Shown here in pieces: positions 26,315 to 34,762 of a stretch of 36,222 bases of DNA; the stretch's first letter is position 1; each line of letters starts with the position of its first letter. The notes beneath the pieces were generated by a model. The model made no database searches. It was not told the DNA's origin and saw nothing but the letters and a program-made list of their open reading frames with translations. The position numbers were made by a program, and so were the translations under genes. Origin of the DNA: Mycobacterium parascrofulaceum ATCC BAA-614 (GTDB lineage: Bacteria > Actinomycetota > Actinomycetes > Mycobacteriales > Mycobacteriaceae); the NCBI RefSeq assembly GCF_000164135.1, contig NZ_GG770553.1, forward strand, positions 1,713,153 to 1,749,374, given 5' to 3'.

Positions 26315-27402
26315 TGACTCCCCTGGGCCTCGAGCAGATCAAGAAGGCGCCCAAGGCGCTGCTGCACGACCACCTCGACGGGGGGTTGCGCCCGTCGACC
26401 GTCGTGGACATCGCCGGCCAGACGGGCTACGACGGGCTGCCCACCACCGATGTCGACGAGCTGGCCACCTGGTTTCGCACCCGGTCGCACAGCGGCTCGC
26501 TGGAGCGCTACCTGGAGCCCTTCTCGCACACCGTGGCGGTGATGCAGACCCCCGACGCGCTGCATCGCGTCGCCTACGAGTGCGTGGAAGACCTGGCCGC
26601 CGATTCGGTCGTCTACGCCGAGATCCGGTTCGCGCCCGAGTTGCACATCGACCGCGGGCTGTCCTTCGACGCGATCGTCGACGCCGTGCTGGCCGGGTTG
26701 GCCGACGGCGAGAAGGCGTGCGCCGCCGCGGGCCGGCCGATCGTGGTGCGTCTGCTGGTCACCGCCATGCGGCACGCCGCGGTGTCCCGCGAGATCGCCG
26801 AGCTGGCAATCCGGTTCCGGGACAAGGGGGTTGTCGGTTTCGACATCGCCGGCGCCGAGGCGGGCAACCCGCCGACGCGGCACCTGGACGCCTTCGAGTA
26901 CATGCGGGACCACAACGCGCGCTTCACCATTCACGCCGGTGAGGCCTTCGGGCTGCCGTCGATCCACGAGGCGATCGCGTTCTGTGGCGCCGATCGGCTG
27001 GGTCACGGGGTGCGCATCGTCGACGACATCGATGTGCTGGGCAACGGCGAAGTCAGACTGGGCCGGCTGGCATCCATCCTGCGGGACAAGAGAATTCCGT
27101 TGGAGTTGTGCCCCAGCTCCAACGTTCAGACCGGCGCGGTGAAGAGCATCGCGGACCATCCGTTCGACCTGCTGGCCCGCACCCGGTTCCGGGTGACCGT
27201 CAACACCGACAACCGGCTGATGAGCGATACCACGATGAGCCTGGAAATGTGCCGGCTGGTCGAGGCTTTCGGATACGGCTGGAGCGACCTCGAGCGGTTC
27301 ACCATCAACGCGATGAAGTCGGCGTTCCTCCCGTTCGACGAGCGGTTGGCGATCATCGACGACGTGATCAAGCCGCGCTACGCCGTGCTGATCGCGGGCT
27401 GA
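26314..27402 (+). CDS. add: Adenosine deaminase
   Basis: Converts adenosine and deoxyadenosine to inosine forms in purine salvage. The 362-residue amidohydrolase has zinc ligands His18 and His20 in LLHDHLDGG, His207 and catalytic Glu210 in TIHAGEAFG, His231 in [10 protein letters not shown] and Asp299 in VNTDNRLMS. The [11 protein letters not shown] motif is also present. The ATG at 26314 overlaps the deoA stop (TGATG), so translation is coupled. It ends the nucleoside-salvage operon and is followed at once by a strong hairpin. Confidence 0.97.
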   Translation: MTPLGLEQIKKAPKALLHDHLDGGLRPSTVVDIAGQTGYDGLPTTDVDELATWFRTRSHSGSLERYLEPFSHTVAVMQTPDALHRVAYECVEDLAADSVVYAEIRFAPELHIDRGLSFDAIVDAVLAGLADGEKACAAAGRPIVVRLLVTAMRHAAVSREIAELAIRFRDKGVVGFDIAGAEAGNPPTRHLDAFEYMRDHNARFTIHAGEAFGLPSIHEAIAFCGADRLGHGVRIVDDIDVLGNGEVRLGRLASILRDKRIPLELCPSSNVQTGAVKSIADHPFDLLARTRFRVTVNTDNRLMSDTTMSLEMCRLVEAFGYGWSDLERFTINAMKSAFLPFDERLAIIDDVIKPRYAVLIAG

Positions 27403-27433
27403 CGCCGCTCGCCCGAAAACCGGGCGAGCGGCG
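27403..27433. terminator. Perfect 13-bp hairpin after add
   Basis: CGCCGCTCGCCCG (27403-27415), loop AAAAC, CGGGCGAGCGGCG (27421-27433). It begins directly after the add stop and lies between convergent genes, so it can end transcripts from both sides. It lacks a long U-tract, as is common for mycobacterial terminators. Confidence 0.75.
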
Positions 27434-27444
27434 CAGCTTTGGGG

Positions 27445-27729
27445 TCAGCGGGGGAGGCGGGTGCGGGTGCGACGACCGGTCAGCGCCTCGTAGAGCGCGA
27501 TGAGGACGATCGCGGCGCCGACTCCGATGAAGAACGGCACCCAGGCGATCCCGCCGTTGGCGTTGTGGTATCCGAATTGGCTGGCGACCGCCGAGCCGAT
27601 CAACGCGCCCACGGCGCCGATGACGACCGTCATGATCATGCCGACGTTCTGTTTGCCCGGCATCACCAGGCGGGCGACCACGCCGATGATGGCGCCCACG
27701 ATGATGGCGAGGATGATGGATCCGACCAT
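27445..27729 (-). CDS. GlsB/YeaQ/YmgE-family small membrane protein
   Basis: A 94-residue protein with three hydrophobic segments and the family's opening MVGSIILAIIVGAIIGVVARLVMPGKQNVG, then GMIMTVVIGAVGALIGSAVASQFG and WVPFFIGVGAAIVLIALYEALTGRR. The family is annotated as transglycosylase-associated or general-stress membrane protein; the biochemical role is not known. The ATG at 27729 is preceded by AGGAG at six bases; a longer reading from 27768 lacks any site. Lies 93 bases downstream of the GntR gene on the same strand; that gap shows no clear signal. Confidence 0.85.
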   Translation of the reverse strand: MVGSIILAIIVGAIIGVVARLVMPGKQNVGMIMTVVIGAVGALIGSAVASQFGYHNANGGIAWVPFFIGVGAAIVLIALYEALTGRRTRTRLPR

Positions 27730-27822
27730 TTCAGCTCCTGTCGTAACGGCTCCCACTGTGGGCGCCATCTGCGACAGGGATTTCCCCGAAACGACGGATC
27801 TCTAACACAATTCGCGCGGGAG

Positions 27823-28494
27823 TCAGATCAGGTCTGCGGCGAGTCCGATCGCCCGCACCGTGCCGGCCAGGTGCGTTTGCACCGCGCGCAGCGCCCGCTG
27901 GCCGTCGCCGTCCCGCAGCGCATCGGCGATCTCGCGGTGCTCGTCGAGGATCCTCGTCACCCGCTCGGGCTCGCGCAGCGCCGACTCGCCGATCATCCGC
28001 ATCTGCCGATCCCGCAGTGACGCATAGAAATCCGACAGGATCGCGTTCCCCGATTCGGCGAGCGTGACGGCGTGGAAGGCGCGGTCGGCGTCGAGGAACT
28101 CGGGCCAATCGCCGCGGCCGACGGCGGCACGCTGCCGTCGCAGCTCGCCCTGCAGCCGCTGGAAAACCCCGGCGCACGCGGTCGGTCCGCGGCCCACCAC
28201 CTTGGTGGCGGCGAACTGCTCGAGGACCAGCCGCGCCTCCATCACCGACCGGACCTCGTCGGGCGAGACGGGGACCACGAGGGCGCCGCGCTGCGGGTAC
28301 AGCCGCAGCAGCCCCTCGGCCTCCAATCGCAAGAACGCCTCGCGCACCGGTGTGCGCGACATGCCGAGCGCCGCGGCGACGTCGCCCTCGCTGATCAGTT
28401 CCCCGCCCGGGAACGCGCCGGTGAGGACCCGCGTCTTGACGTAGTCCAGCGCGCGGTCCTTGGCCGTGCCCGGCCGCGGGTCCCTCGATGCCAC
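27823..28494 (-). CDS. GntR-family regulator, FCD (FadR-like) subgroup
   Basis: A 223-residue DNA-binding regulator. The winged helix-turn-helix spans about 10-75, with recognition segment ISEGDVAAALGMSRTPVREAFLRLEAEGLL (34-63) and wing RLYPQRGALVVPVS. The C-terminal FCD domain has the usual metal ligands: Asp137 and His141 (DADRAFH), His186 (DEHREIADAL) and His208 (THLAGTV). The ligand is probably a small carboxylate bound with the metal. GTG start at 28494. It is divergent from the bicupin gene, with an inverted repeat of GntR type and a 16-bp tandem repeat between them, so it most likely controls that gene and itself. Confidence 0.9.
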   Translation of the reverse strand: MASRDPRPGTAKDRALDYVKTRVLTGAFPGGELISEGDVAAALGMSRTPVREAFLRLEAEGLLRLYPQRGALVVPVSPDEVRSVMEARLVLEQFAATKVVGRGPTACAGVFQRLQGELRRQRAAVGRGDWPEFLDADRAFHAVTLAESGNAILSDFYASLRDRQMRMIGESALREPERVTRILDEHREIADALRDGDGQRALRAVQTHLAGTVRAIGLAADLI

Positions 28495-28514
28495 GGCAGC
28501 CTTCCGGTAGCTCA

Positions 28515-28546
28515 GTCGTATCCCAGCAGTGTCGTATCCCAGCAGT
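28515..28546. repeat. Perfect tandem duplication of a 16-bp unit
   Basis: GTCGTATCCCAGCAGT occurs twice head to tail (28515-28530, 28531-28546). A related reversed element CTGAGATAC is at 28589-28597. The repeats lie 20-50 bases upstream of the gntR start, within its probable promoter. Confidence 0.65.
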
Positions 28547-28564
28547 GTGGTGACGGTACACCAC
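28547..28564. promoter_or_regulatory. Candidate GntR/FCD operator
   Basis: GTGGTG (28547-28552), ACGGTA, CACCAC (28559-28564): a perfect 6-bp inverted repeat. It fits the TGGT...ACCA pattern typical of FadR-type GntR regulators, and lies in the shared promoter region between the regulator gene and the bicupin gene, just upstream of the bicupin -35 box. Confidence 0.55.
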
Positions 28565-28572
28565 CAAAATCA

Positions 28573-28601
28573 TTGACAAAGCCACAACTGAGATACAAGA
28601 T
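28573..28601 (+). promoter_or_regulatory. Promoter of the bicupin gene
   Basis: A consensus TTGACA (28573-28578), 17 bases, then CAAGAT (28596-28601). The start would be near 28608, giving a leader of about 50 bases with AAGGAG before the ATG at 28661. Confidence 0.55.
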
Positions 28602-28660
28602 AGATACTAACTAGACATCAGACGCCGAGAGGCCCCCGAGCCGTGCGAAGGAGACGCGAA

Positions 28661-29689
28661 ATGCCCGTGACCGAACCAGCCGTGACCCCGAACCTGGACC
28701 CGACGATCCCCGCGCCGGCGGTCAACGTCGCCGAGTACGGGTTCGAGGGCCGGTTCCAGGACTGGGCGCAGGACGCCGAGTACTTCGAGTACTCCAAGGC
28801 CGCCAACCCCATCGGCTCCGGCCTCGTCCCGCCGATGCCGATTACCCGGTTCGACGCGGATGTCTACACCGACGCGCCGACCGGGGTGATCCCGCTGGAC
28901 CTGTCCAAGGAGCTGGGCGTCGAGACCGGGGCGGCGACCAGCCCGGCGCTGCTGGCCAACTTCCTGCGGATCCGTCCGGGCGAACAGGTCGACACCAGCG
29001 CCAACGCCACCTCGCAGCTGTACTACGTGCTCTACGGCCGCGGCTTCGCGGCGGTCAACGGCCAGCTGGTGGGATGGGAGAAGGGCGACTTCCTGACGCT
29101 GCCCGCGGGCACCCACTCGGTCTTCTACGCCGCCGCCGACACGGCCATGTACTGGGTGCACGACGAGCCGCTGATGCGCTACCTGGGCGCCGAGGCCACG
29201 CGGCCGAGGTTTCGCGCGACCAAGTTCCGGCGCACGGACGCGGTGGCCAAGCTGGAGGAGATCGCGTCGCGCCCGGGCGCCAACGAGAAGAGCCGGGTCA
29301 GCGTGCTGCTGGCCAACGCCAACCAGGAGCAGACGCTGACCATCACCCACGTGCTGTGGGCCATGTTCGGGGTGCTGCCCCCGAACCAGGTGCAGCGCCC
29401 GCACCGGCACCAGTCGGTGGCCCTGGACCTGATCCTGGACGCGCCGGCCAGCGGCTGCTACACCCTGCTGGGCACCCGCCTCGACGAGCGCGGCGACATC
29501 GTCGACCCCATCCGGGTGGACTGGCGGGCCGGTTGCGCCTTCACCACCCCGCCGGGCATGTGGCACGCCCACTACAACGAGACCGACGAGCCCGCCCACC
29601 TGATCCCGATCCAGGACGCCGGGCTGCAGACCCACCTGCGCAGCCTCGACATCAAGTTCACGCAGCGCCGCGACCTCGTCGCCGGCTGA
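28661..29689 (+). CDS. Bicupin protein, possible dioxygenase or hydrolase
   Basis: A 342-residue protein with two cupin domains. The N-terminal one (about 95-170: NATSQLYYVLYGRGFAAVNGQLVGWEKGDFLTLPAGTHSVFYA) lacks the usual HxH ligands. The C-terminal one (about 235-330) has H248-R-H250 in RPHRHQSVALDLILD and His302/His304 in GMWHAHYNE, so it probably binds iron or another metal. The layout recalls gentisate 1,2-dioxygenase-type bicupins, but the active half is reversed relative to those, and I do not assign a substrate. ATG at 28661 behind AAGGAG (28648-28653). An FCD-GntR regulator is divergent from it. No counterpart is known to me at this place in M. tuberculosis. Confidence 0.8.
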   Translation: MPVTEPAVTPNLDPTIPAPAVNVAEYGFEGRFQDWAQDAEYFEYSKAANPIGSGLVPPMPITRFDADVYTDAPTGVIPLDLSKELGVETGAATSPALLANFLRIRPGEQVDTSANATSQLYYVLYGRGFAAVNGQLVGWEKGDFLTLPAGTHSVFYAAADTAMYWVHDEPLMRYLGAEATRPRFRATKFRRTDAVAKLEEIASRPGANEKSRVSVLLANANQEQTLTITHVLWAMFGVLPPNQVQRPHRHQSVALDLILDAPASGCYTLLGTRLDERGDIVDPIRVDWRAGCAFTTPPGMWHAHYNETDEPAHLIPIQDAGLQTHLRSLDIKFTQRRDLVAG

Positions 29690-29723
29690 CCCGGCGGGCC
29701 GTGCACGGCCCACGTCCGGCGCA

Positions 29724-29729
29724 TAGTGT
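29724..29729 (+). promoter_or_regulatory. -10 box of the first vWA gene, leaderless geometry
   Basis: TAGTGT, then eight bases, then the ATG at 29738. No Shine-Dalgarno is seen before the ATG, which also supports leaderless initiation. Confidence 0.45.
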
Positions 29730-29737
29730 GGCTGCAC

Positions 29738-30745
29738 ATGAAGTTGCCCCTGCTGGGTCCCGTGTCGGTCACCGGCTTCCAGAACGCCTGGTTCTTCCTG
29801 TTCCTGCTGGCCGTTCTGCTGATCCTGGGCATCTACGTCGTGCTGCAGTTCGCCCGCCGCCGTCGGGTGCTGCGGTTCGCCAACATGGAGGTGCTGGAGC
29901 GGGTCGCGCCGGCGCACCCCAGCCGGTGGCGGCACGTGCCGACGATCCTACTGGCCACGTCGCTGGTGCTGCTCACCACGGCGATGGCCGGGCCGACCTC
30001 CGACGTCCGCATCCCGCTGAACCGTGCGGTCGTCATGCTGGTCATCGACGTGTCGGAGTCCATGGCCGCCACCGACGTCCCGCCCGACCGGCTCACCGCC
30101 GCCAAGGAGGCCGGGAAGCAGTTCGCCGACGAGCTGACGCCGGCCATCAACCTGGGGCTGGTGGAGTTCGCGGCCAACGCCTCGCTGCTGGTCTCGCCGA
30201 CCACCAACCGGGCCGCCGTCAAGGCGGCGATCGACAGCCTGAAGCCGGCCCCCAAGACCGCGACCGGCGAGGGCCTGTTCACCGCGCTGCAGGCGATCGC
30301 CACGGTCGGCTCGGTGATGGGCGGCGGCGACGGCCCGCCGCCGGCGCGCATCGTGCTCGAGTCCGACGGCGCCGAGAACGTGCCGCTGGACCCCAACGCC
30401 CCGCAGGGGGCATTCACCGCCGCCCGGGCCGCCAAGGCCGAGGGCGTGCAGATCTCGACGATCTCGTTCGGGACGCCATACGGCACCGTCGAGTACGAGG
30501 GCGCCACCATCCCGGTGCCCGTCGACGACCAGACGCTGCAGAAGATCTGCGAGATCACCGACGGCCAGGCGTTCCACGCCGACAGCCTGGAGTCGCTGAA
30601 GAACGTCTACTCGACCCTGCAGCGCCAGATCGGCTACGAAACCGTCAAGGGCGATGCCAGCCTGGCCTGGATGCTGCTGGGCACGGTCGCCATGGCCGGC
30701 GCCGTCCTGGCCGGCCTGTTCCTGAACCGCCGGCTGCCCGCCTGA
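29738..30745 (+). CDS. von Willebrand A-domain membrane protein (Rv1481-like), copy 1
   Basis: A 335-residue protein built as membrane helices at about 19-37 and 68-84, a vWA domain at about 96-290 and a final helix at about 310-329 before NRRLPA. The metal-ion site is complete: D104-V-S-E-S108-M, Thr176 in TATGEG and Asp210 in LESDGAE. Length and sequence plan match M. tuberculosis Rv1481, which sits beside a MoxR ATPase and a DUF58 protein in a Bat-like cluster; none of those is here. The leading glycine of the usual SDG is kept. ATG at 29738. Its stop is three bases from the stop of the convergent second copy. Confidence 0.88.
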   Translation: MKLPLLGPVSVTGFQNAWFFLFLLAVLLILGIYVVLQFARRRRVLRFANMEVLERVAPAHPSRWRHVPTILLATSLVLLTTAMAGPTSDVRIPLNRAVVMLVIDVSESMAATDVPPDRLTAAKEAGKQFADELTPAINLGLVEFAANASLLVSPTTNRAAVKAAIDSLKPAPKTATGEGLFTALQAIATVGSVMGGGDGPPPARIVLESDGAENVPLDPNAPQGAFTAARAAKAEGVQISTISFGTPYGTVEYEGATIPVPVDDQTLQKICEITDGQAFHADSLESLKNVYSTLQRQIGYETVKGDASLAWMLLGTVAMAGAVLAGLFLNRRLPA

Positions 30746-30748
30746 CGA

Positions 30749-31732
30749 TCAGACCGGCAGCCGCCGGTTGATCACCAGCGCCAGCGCCGTCGCGATCAAC
30801 GCGGTGAGGACGCCCAGCCGCAACCACCCGGCACTGCCCGGCCCCGGCACCGTGCGGTAGCCGATGTCCTTCTCGATGGCGTTGTAGCTCTTGTTGAGCT
30901 CGGCGAGGTTGCCGGCGGTGTAGGACTGCCCGCCCGAGAGCTTGGCGATCGTCTTCATCTGGTCGGTCGACACCGGGACGGCGACCCGCTGGCCGTCCAT
31001 CTCGATCTCGCCGGTCTTGGTGCCGAACGAGATCGTCGAGATCGGCACGCCCTCGTCGCGGGCCAGCCGCGCCGCGGTGTAGACACCATCGTGCGGATCG
31101 CTGGGGTTGGACGGCTTGTTCTCCCTGCCGTCGGAGAGCAGCACGATGCGGGCCGGGGGCGGGGTGTCGCCCCCCGTGATGGCCGTCGCGCTGACCGCGT
31201 GCAGGGCGGTGAAAATGGCCTCACCGGTGGCCGTGCTGTCGGCGAAGTCCAGCTTCTTGAGCGCGTCGATGGTCGCCTGGTGCTGCGGGGTCGGCGGCAC
31301 CAGCAGGTACGGCGTGCCCGCGAACCCGACCAGGCCGAGGTTGATGCCCGGCGTCAGCTGGGCGGCGAACTGGCTGGCCGCCTCCTCGGCGGCCTTGAGC
31401 CGGTTGGGCGGGACATCGGTCGCCCGCATCGACTGCGACATGTCGATGACCAGCACGACCACCGCGCGGTTGCGCGGGATGCGCATGTCGTGGGTGGGGG
31501 TGGCCAGCGCGATGGTCAGCAGCACCAGGCTCAGCAGCGAGACGGCGATCGGGAGGTGCCGGATCGGCGACTGCGGCACGCTGGACTCGGTGAACCGGCG
31601 CAGCCGGCGCCGGCGGCGGCCCTGGACCAGGATGTAGACCGCGAGCAGGGCCAGCGGCAACAAACCGAACAAGAGCATGCCCGGGCGTTGGAAGCCGTAC
31701 AGCGGTAGCGGGCCGATCCCGGGAAGCGACAC
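30749..31732 (-). CDS. von Willebrand A-domain membrane protein (Rv1481-like), copy 2
   Basis: A 327-residue paralogue of the neighbouring gene with the same plan: helices at about 19-37 and 59-77, vWA domain with D97-M-S-Q-S101-M, Thr169 in TATGEAIF and Asp201 in LLSDGRE, and a C-terminal helix before NRRLPV. It shares stretches such as STISFGT, ARIVL and ATDVPP with copy 1, but its N-terminal and C-terminal thirds differ more, so the duplication is not recent. GTG start at 31732; no good ribosome-binding site is seen. It faces copy 1 tail to tail. Function probably as a surface or periplasmic metal-dependent adhesion or chaperone module; this is inference from the family. Confidence 0.87.
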   Translation of the reverse strand: MSLPGIGPLPLYGFQRPGMLLFGLLPLALLAVYILVQGRRRRRLRRFTESSVPQSPIRHLPIAVSLLSLVLLTIALATPTHDMRIPRNRAVVVLVIDMSQSMRATDVPPNRLKAAEEAASQFAAQLTPGINLGLVGFAGTPYLLVPPTPQHQATIDALKKLDFADSTATGEAIFTALHAVSATAITGGDTPPPARIVLLSDGRENKPSNPSDPHDGVYTAARLARDEGVPISTISFGTKTGEIEMDGQRVAVPVSTDQMKTIAKLSGGQSYTAGNLAELNKSYNAIEKDIGYRTVPGPGSAGWLRLGVLTALIATALALVINRRLPV

Positions 31733-31785
31733 CCGCCAGTAAAGAGGAGACTCCGGGGCCCGTCAAACGCGGGGCTGTGCGGGCC

Positions 31786-33096
31786 CTACTCCCGCCGGAG
31801 CCGCCCGTCGACGAACTGTTCCAGGTTCTCCCATTCCCGTACCGCCTGCGCGTACGGGGCCGACGGCTTGCCGACCGAGCCGGGCTCGAGCACGTAGGCC
31901 ACCAGCTTGCCCAGCGGCCGGCCCGGCTCGAGAGCCTTGTCGACCGTGCCCTCCTCCGAGTAGTCGCCGATGTCGCGGAGCAGCTCGACGGCGAGGTCCA
32001 GCTGTTCGCGGTCCACCGCGTCCGGCCCGTCGGCGATGTCGTCGGCCAGGCCGCTGAGCACGTAGACGTTGTCCTCGGTGACCTCGACCTCCAGCGAGCC
32101 GTCCGTGGCGGCGGTGCGGATGTCGTCGTAGGTGCTCAGGTCGGCCAGGTCGTGGTCGTGCTCGTCGGCGAGGTAGCGGGCCAGCGCCCGCTCGGAGCCG
32201 AACACGCTGATCCGCCCGTTGCGGCCCAGGAAGATCGGGCGGTCGTCCAGGTAGCACCGCAGCGTGTAGAAGGTGCCCGAACTCGTCATGATCCGGATCG
32301 GGTCGATGCCCACCTGCACCCAGAAATCCTCGTCGCTGCCCAGGATGACGGTGTCGCCCGCGGCGCGGGGCTCCTCGTCGTCCTCGGCCGCCACGGGTTC
32401 GTCGGACTCCGCCTCGGCCTCCGCGTCCGGTTCCTCGGCATTTTCGGTGTCCTCCGTGTCGTCGGCGTCCTCGGCGTCGCCGGTGTCCTCGTCCTCGCGC
32501 TCCTCGGCCAGCTCGTCGGCGGCCTTGGCCGACAGCTTGGCGTCCACCTCCGGGGTGGTGACGATGCCGTCGATCGCGCCGAGCACGTCGTCCCAGCCGC
32601 GCCCGATGATCTCGCCGATCGCGTTCCAGCGCTTGAGGCCGGCCTTGCCGGTGAAGTGGTCGATGCCGCCCGAGACGGTGCCCAGGGTGGGGTTGCCGTT
32701 GAAGAACTTCGACACCGCCGTGAGCTCGCACACCGACCCGAGGGACGAGACGAGCGCCAGCGTGCGGGCCAGCGCGGTCACCGACTCCTCGGTCGGCTTC
32801 TCCGACACCAGTTCCTCGACCGCGACCAGATCGAACTGCCTGTCCTCGGCCGGTTCGAACGTGTGCGCGTGCGCCGAGGTCAGGTCCTTCCACGCCGGGT
32901 GGTCGACCAGGTCGTTGTCGGTATCGGAGCGCACGAACGCGACCAGGTCGGCGAGGGAGTCGAAGACGAACAGGTCCTCGTCCTTGCCCAGGAACGCCTC
33001 CCACTCGTCGCCGGCGTCGCGCCAGCGGGGCGCCCACACGGTGTAGCGGTCGCCATCGGACAGGCTCAGGCGGATGGGCACGAGGTCAGCAGCCAT
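31786..33096 (-). CDS. Conserved mycobacterial protein of unknown function (Rv3311-like)
   Basis: A 436-residue acidic protein, no signal peptide or membrane helix. The N-terminal part (about 1-180) and C-terminal part (about 240-436) look folded and are separated by a very acidic linker at roughly 188-238 of Asp, Glu and Ala (for example EREDEDTGDAEDADDTEDTE). I know no function for the family. The ATG at 33096 has a TATTGT box seven bases upstream (33109-33104), so it is probably leaderless; a GTG at 33105 would overlap that box. SapM lies upstream on the same strand with 42 bases between, as in M. tuberculosis (Rv3310-Rv3311). Confidence 0.85.
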   Translation of the reverse strand: MAADLVPIRLSLSDGDRYTVWAPRWRDAGDEWEAFLGKDEDLFVFDSLADLVAFVRSDTDNDLVDHPAWKDLTSAHAHTFEPAEDRQFDLVAVEELVSEKPTEESVTALARTLALVSSLGSVCELTAVSKFFNGNPTLGTVSGGIDHFTGKAGLKRWNAIGEIIGRGWDDVLGAIDGIVTTPEVDAKLSAKAADELAEEREDEDTGDAEDADDTEDTENAEEPDAEAEAESDEPVAAEDDEEPRAAGDTVILGSDEDFWVQVGIDPIRIMTSSGTFYTLRCYLDDRPIFLGRNGRISVFGSERALARYLADEHDHDLADLSTYDDIRTAATDGSLEVEVTEDNVYVLSGLADDIADGPDAVDREQLDLAVELLRDIGDYSEEGTVDKALEPGRPLGKLVAYVLEPGSVGKPSAPYAQAVREWENLEQFVDGRLRRE

Positions 33097-33103
33097 GCGG
33101 CAC

Positions 33104-33109
33104 ACAATA
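33104..33109 (-). promoter_or_regulatory. -10 box of the Rv3311-like gene, leaderless geometry
   Basis: TATTGT on the minus strand followed by seven bases and the ATG at 33096. It supports that ATG over the upstream GTG and suggests transcription separate from sapM. Confidence 0.5.
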
Positions 33110-33138
33110 GCGACGGCGGGCGGGGGCGCCCGGCGCGG

Positions 33139-34050
33139 CTAGCCCCAGATATCGGTGATCGGCGCCGCGCTCGCCGCGTAACCGGTTTTGGGCAGCCCGT
33201 ACATCTGCTCGAGCGTGGAGAGCACGTTGTAGTGGTTGATCTGTTCGGCGTAGTTGCCCGGGATCACGTGCGCGCCGTAGAAGACCGTCGGGATCTGGTT
33301 GCGCCTTCCGCCGTCGTCCTCGTCGAACGTCACGATCAGCAGGCTGTTGTTGGCCACCGCCCAATTGGCGTAGCCCGACAGTTGCCGGTTCAGCCAGGTG
33401 TCGGCCTGCGCGATCGAGCCGTCGTGCATGTTGTTGTCGTTGTTGGGGATGACGAACGACACCGTGGGCAGGCCGGCGTAGTTGCCCATCGGGAAGGCGG
33501 AGAACGGCAGGGAGTCCGCCGGGGGCACGTTGGTGAAGTTGGCCCAGGGCACGTGCTTGCGCGCGTACTTGCCGGCGCTGCACACCGGTGAGCCGACGGC
33601 GGGCAGGCCCTCGGCGAAACCGGCGAACGTGTAACCCGCGGCGAGCAACTCCGACCCGAGGTTGGGCGCGGCGCCGGCGTTGACCGGGCACTGGTCGGTG
33701 GTCACGCCGAACGTGTTGCCGGCGAACAGCGCCAGGTAGTTCGGTTCGCTCGGGTGGGTTTCGGCGAACGACTGGGTCATGTTGGCGCCGCCCGCGGCCA
33801 GCGCGGTGATGAAGGGCGCCGACCTGTTGCCGATGATGCCGCTTTCGGAGCGGTTCTCCTCCACCACGATCACGATGTGCGCGGGCTGCGGAATGGCCGC
33901 CGCCACCAGGACGATCCGCGGATTCAGAGGGCCGGCCACCAGGCCCACCAAGGCCACCGCGCCGAGCAGCCCGAGGACTCGAATCACCCTGCCCGTCAAC
34001 CCTGTTGAACCCGTGATTGCGCCCAGCACCACGAGAGCATACGGGCGCAC
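33139..34050 (-). CDS. sapM: Secreted acid phosphatase / PI3P phosphatase SapM
   Basis: A 303-residue exported phosphatase. In M. tuberculosis SapM dephosphorylates phosphatidylinositol 3-phosphate on phagosomes and blocks their maturation. The sequence has an N-terminal hydrophobic export segment (about 19-50) and family blocks [77 protein letters not shown] and [23 protein letters not shown], with the metal-binding Glu, Asp and His positions kept; it ends TDIWG. I choose the GTG at 34050 (RPYALVVLG), giving a length close to the 299 residues of the M. tuberculosis protein; a GTG at 34032 is also possible. Divergent from upp. Confidence 0.93.
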   Translation of the reverse strand: MRPYALVVLGAITGSTGLTGRVIRVLGLLGAVALVGLVAGPLNPRIVLVAAAIPQPAHIVIVVEENRSESGIIGNRSAPFITALAAGGANMTQSFAETHPSEPNYLALFAGNTFGVTTDQCPVNAGAAPNLGSELLAAGYTFAGFAEGLPAVGSPVCSAGKYARKHVPWANFTNVPPADSLPFSAFPMGNYAGLPTVSFVIPNNDNNMHDGSIAQADTWLNRQLSGYANWAVANNSLLIVTFDEDDGGRRNQIPTVFYGAHVIPGNYAEQINHYNVLSTLEQMYGLPKTGYAASAAPITDIWG

Positions 34051-34120
34051 GAGGCGCGCGGGCCGCGCCGACGCGGGCGGTTTCGGCGGGGCGTTAACGA
34101 AATGCGGCCGGATCGTTATA

Positions 34121-34126
34121 TAGGGT
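34121..34126 (+). promoter_or_regulatory. -10 box of upp, leaderless geometry
   Basis: TAGGGT inside TATATAGGGT, eight bases before the GTG at 34135. The AT-rich TATATA here stands out in this GC-rich region. No Shine-Dalgarno precedes the GTG. Confidence 0.5.
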
Positions 34127-34134
34127 CGAACACC

Positions 34135-34758
34135 GTGGAGGTGCGCGTTGTCGATCACCCGCTGGCGGCTGCCCGGCTCACGACGATGCGCGACGAACGC
34201 ACCGACAACGAGGGTTTCCGCGCGGCGCTGCGCGACCTGACCGCGATGCTGGTCTACGAGGCCACCCGGGACGCCCCCCGAGAGAGCTTCCCGATCCGCA
34301 CGCCGCTGGCCGAGACCCAGGGCGTGCGGCTGGCCGAGCCGCCCCTGCTGGTGCCGGTGCTGCGGGCCGGGCTCGGCATGGTCGACCAGGCGCTGGCGCT
34401 CTTGCCGCGGGCGCGGGTCGGATTCGCCGGGGTGGCCCGCAACGAGGAAACCCACCAGGCGACCGGATATTTCGAGTCGCTGCCCGACGAGCTGACCGGC
34501 CTGCCGGTGCTGGTGCTGGACCCGATGCTGGCCACGGGCGGCTCGCTGAAACACACCGTCGGCCTGCTGCTCGAGCGCGGCGCGACCGATATTACGGTGC
34601 TGTGCGCGGTGGCTGCACCGGAAGGCGTTGCCGCGCTTGAGAAAACGGCTCCCGCCGCGCGCCTGTTCACCGTGGCCGTCGACGACGGGCTCGACGACAA
34701 CGCCTATATCGTGCCGGGCCTCGGCGACGCGGGCGACCGCCAATACGGGCCCCGGTAG
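34135..34758 (+). CDS. upp: Uracil phosphoribosyltransferase
   Basis: Makes UMP from uracil and PRPP in pyrimidine salvage. The 207-residue protein has the PRPP loop [18 protein letters not shown] (about 124-141), the early [37 protein letters not shown] and the uracil-binding [16 protein letters not shown] at the C-terminus. The start is GTG at 34135, which gives the same length as the M. tuberculosis enzyme; an upstream in-frame ATG at 34102 precedes the promoter box and is rejected. Divergent from sapM, convergent with pmmB with four bases between stops. Confidence 0.97.
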   Translation: MEVRVVDHPLAAARLTTMRDERTDNEGFRAALRDLTAMLVYEATRDAPRESFPIRTPLAETQGVRLAEPPLLVPVLRAGLGMVDQALALLPRARVGFAGVARNEETHQATGYFESLPDELTGLPVLVLDPMLATGGSLKHTVGLLLERGATDITVLCAVAAPEGVAALEKTAPAARLFTVAVDDGLDDNAYIVPGLGDAGDRQYGPR

Positions 34759-34762
34759 CCGG

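Noticed and set aside
31777..33591. 604-codon plus-strand frame over the Rv3311-like gene and sapM
   Set aside because: Runs antisense through two well-supported genes and their spacer; composition is shadow-like with no motif.
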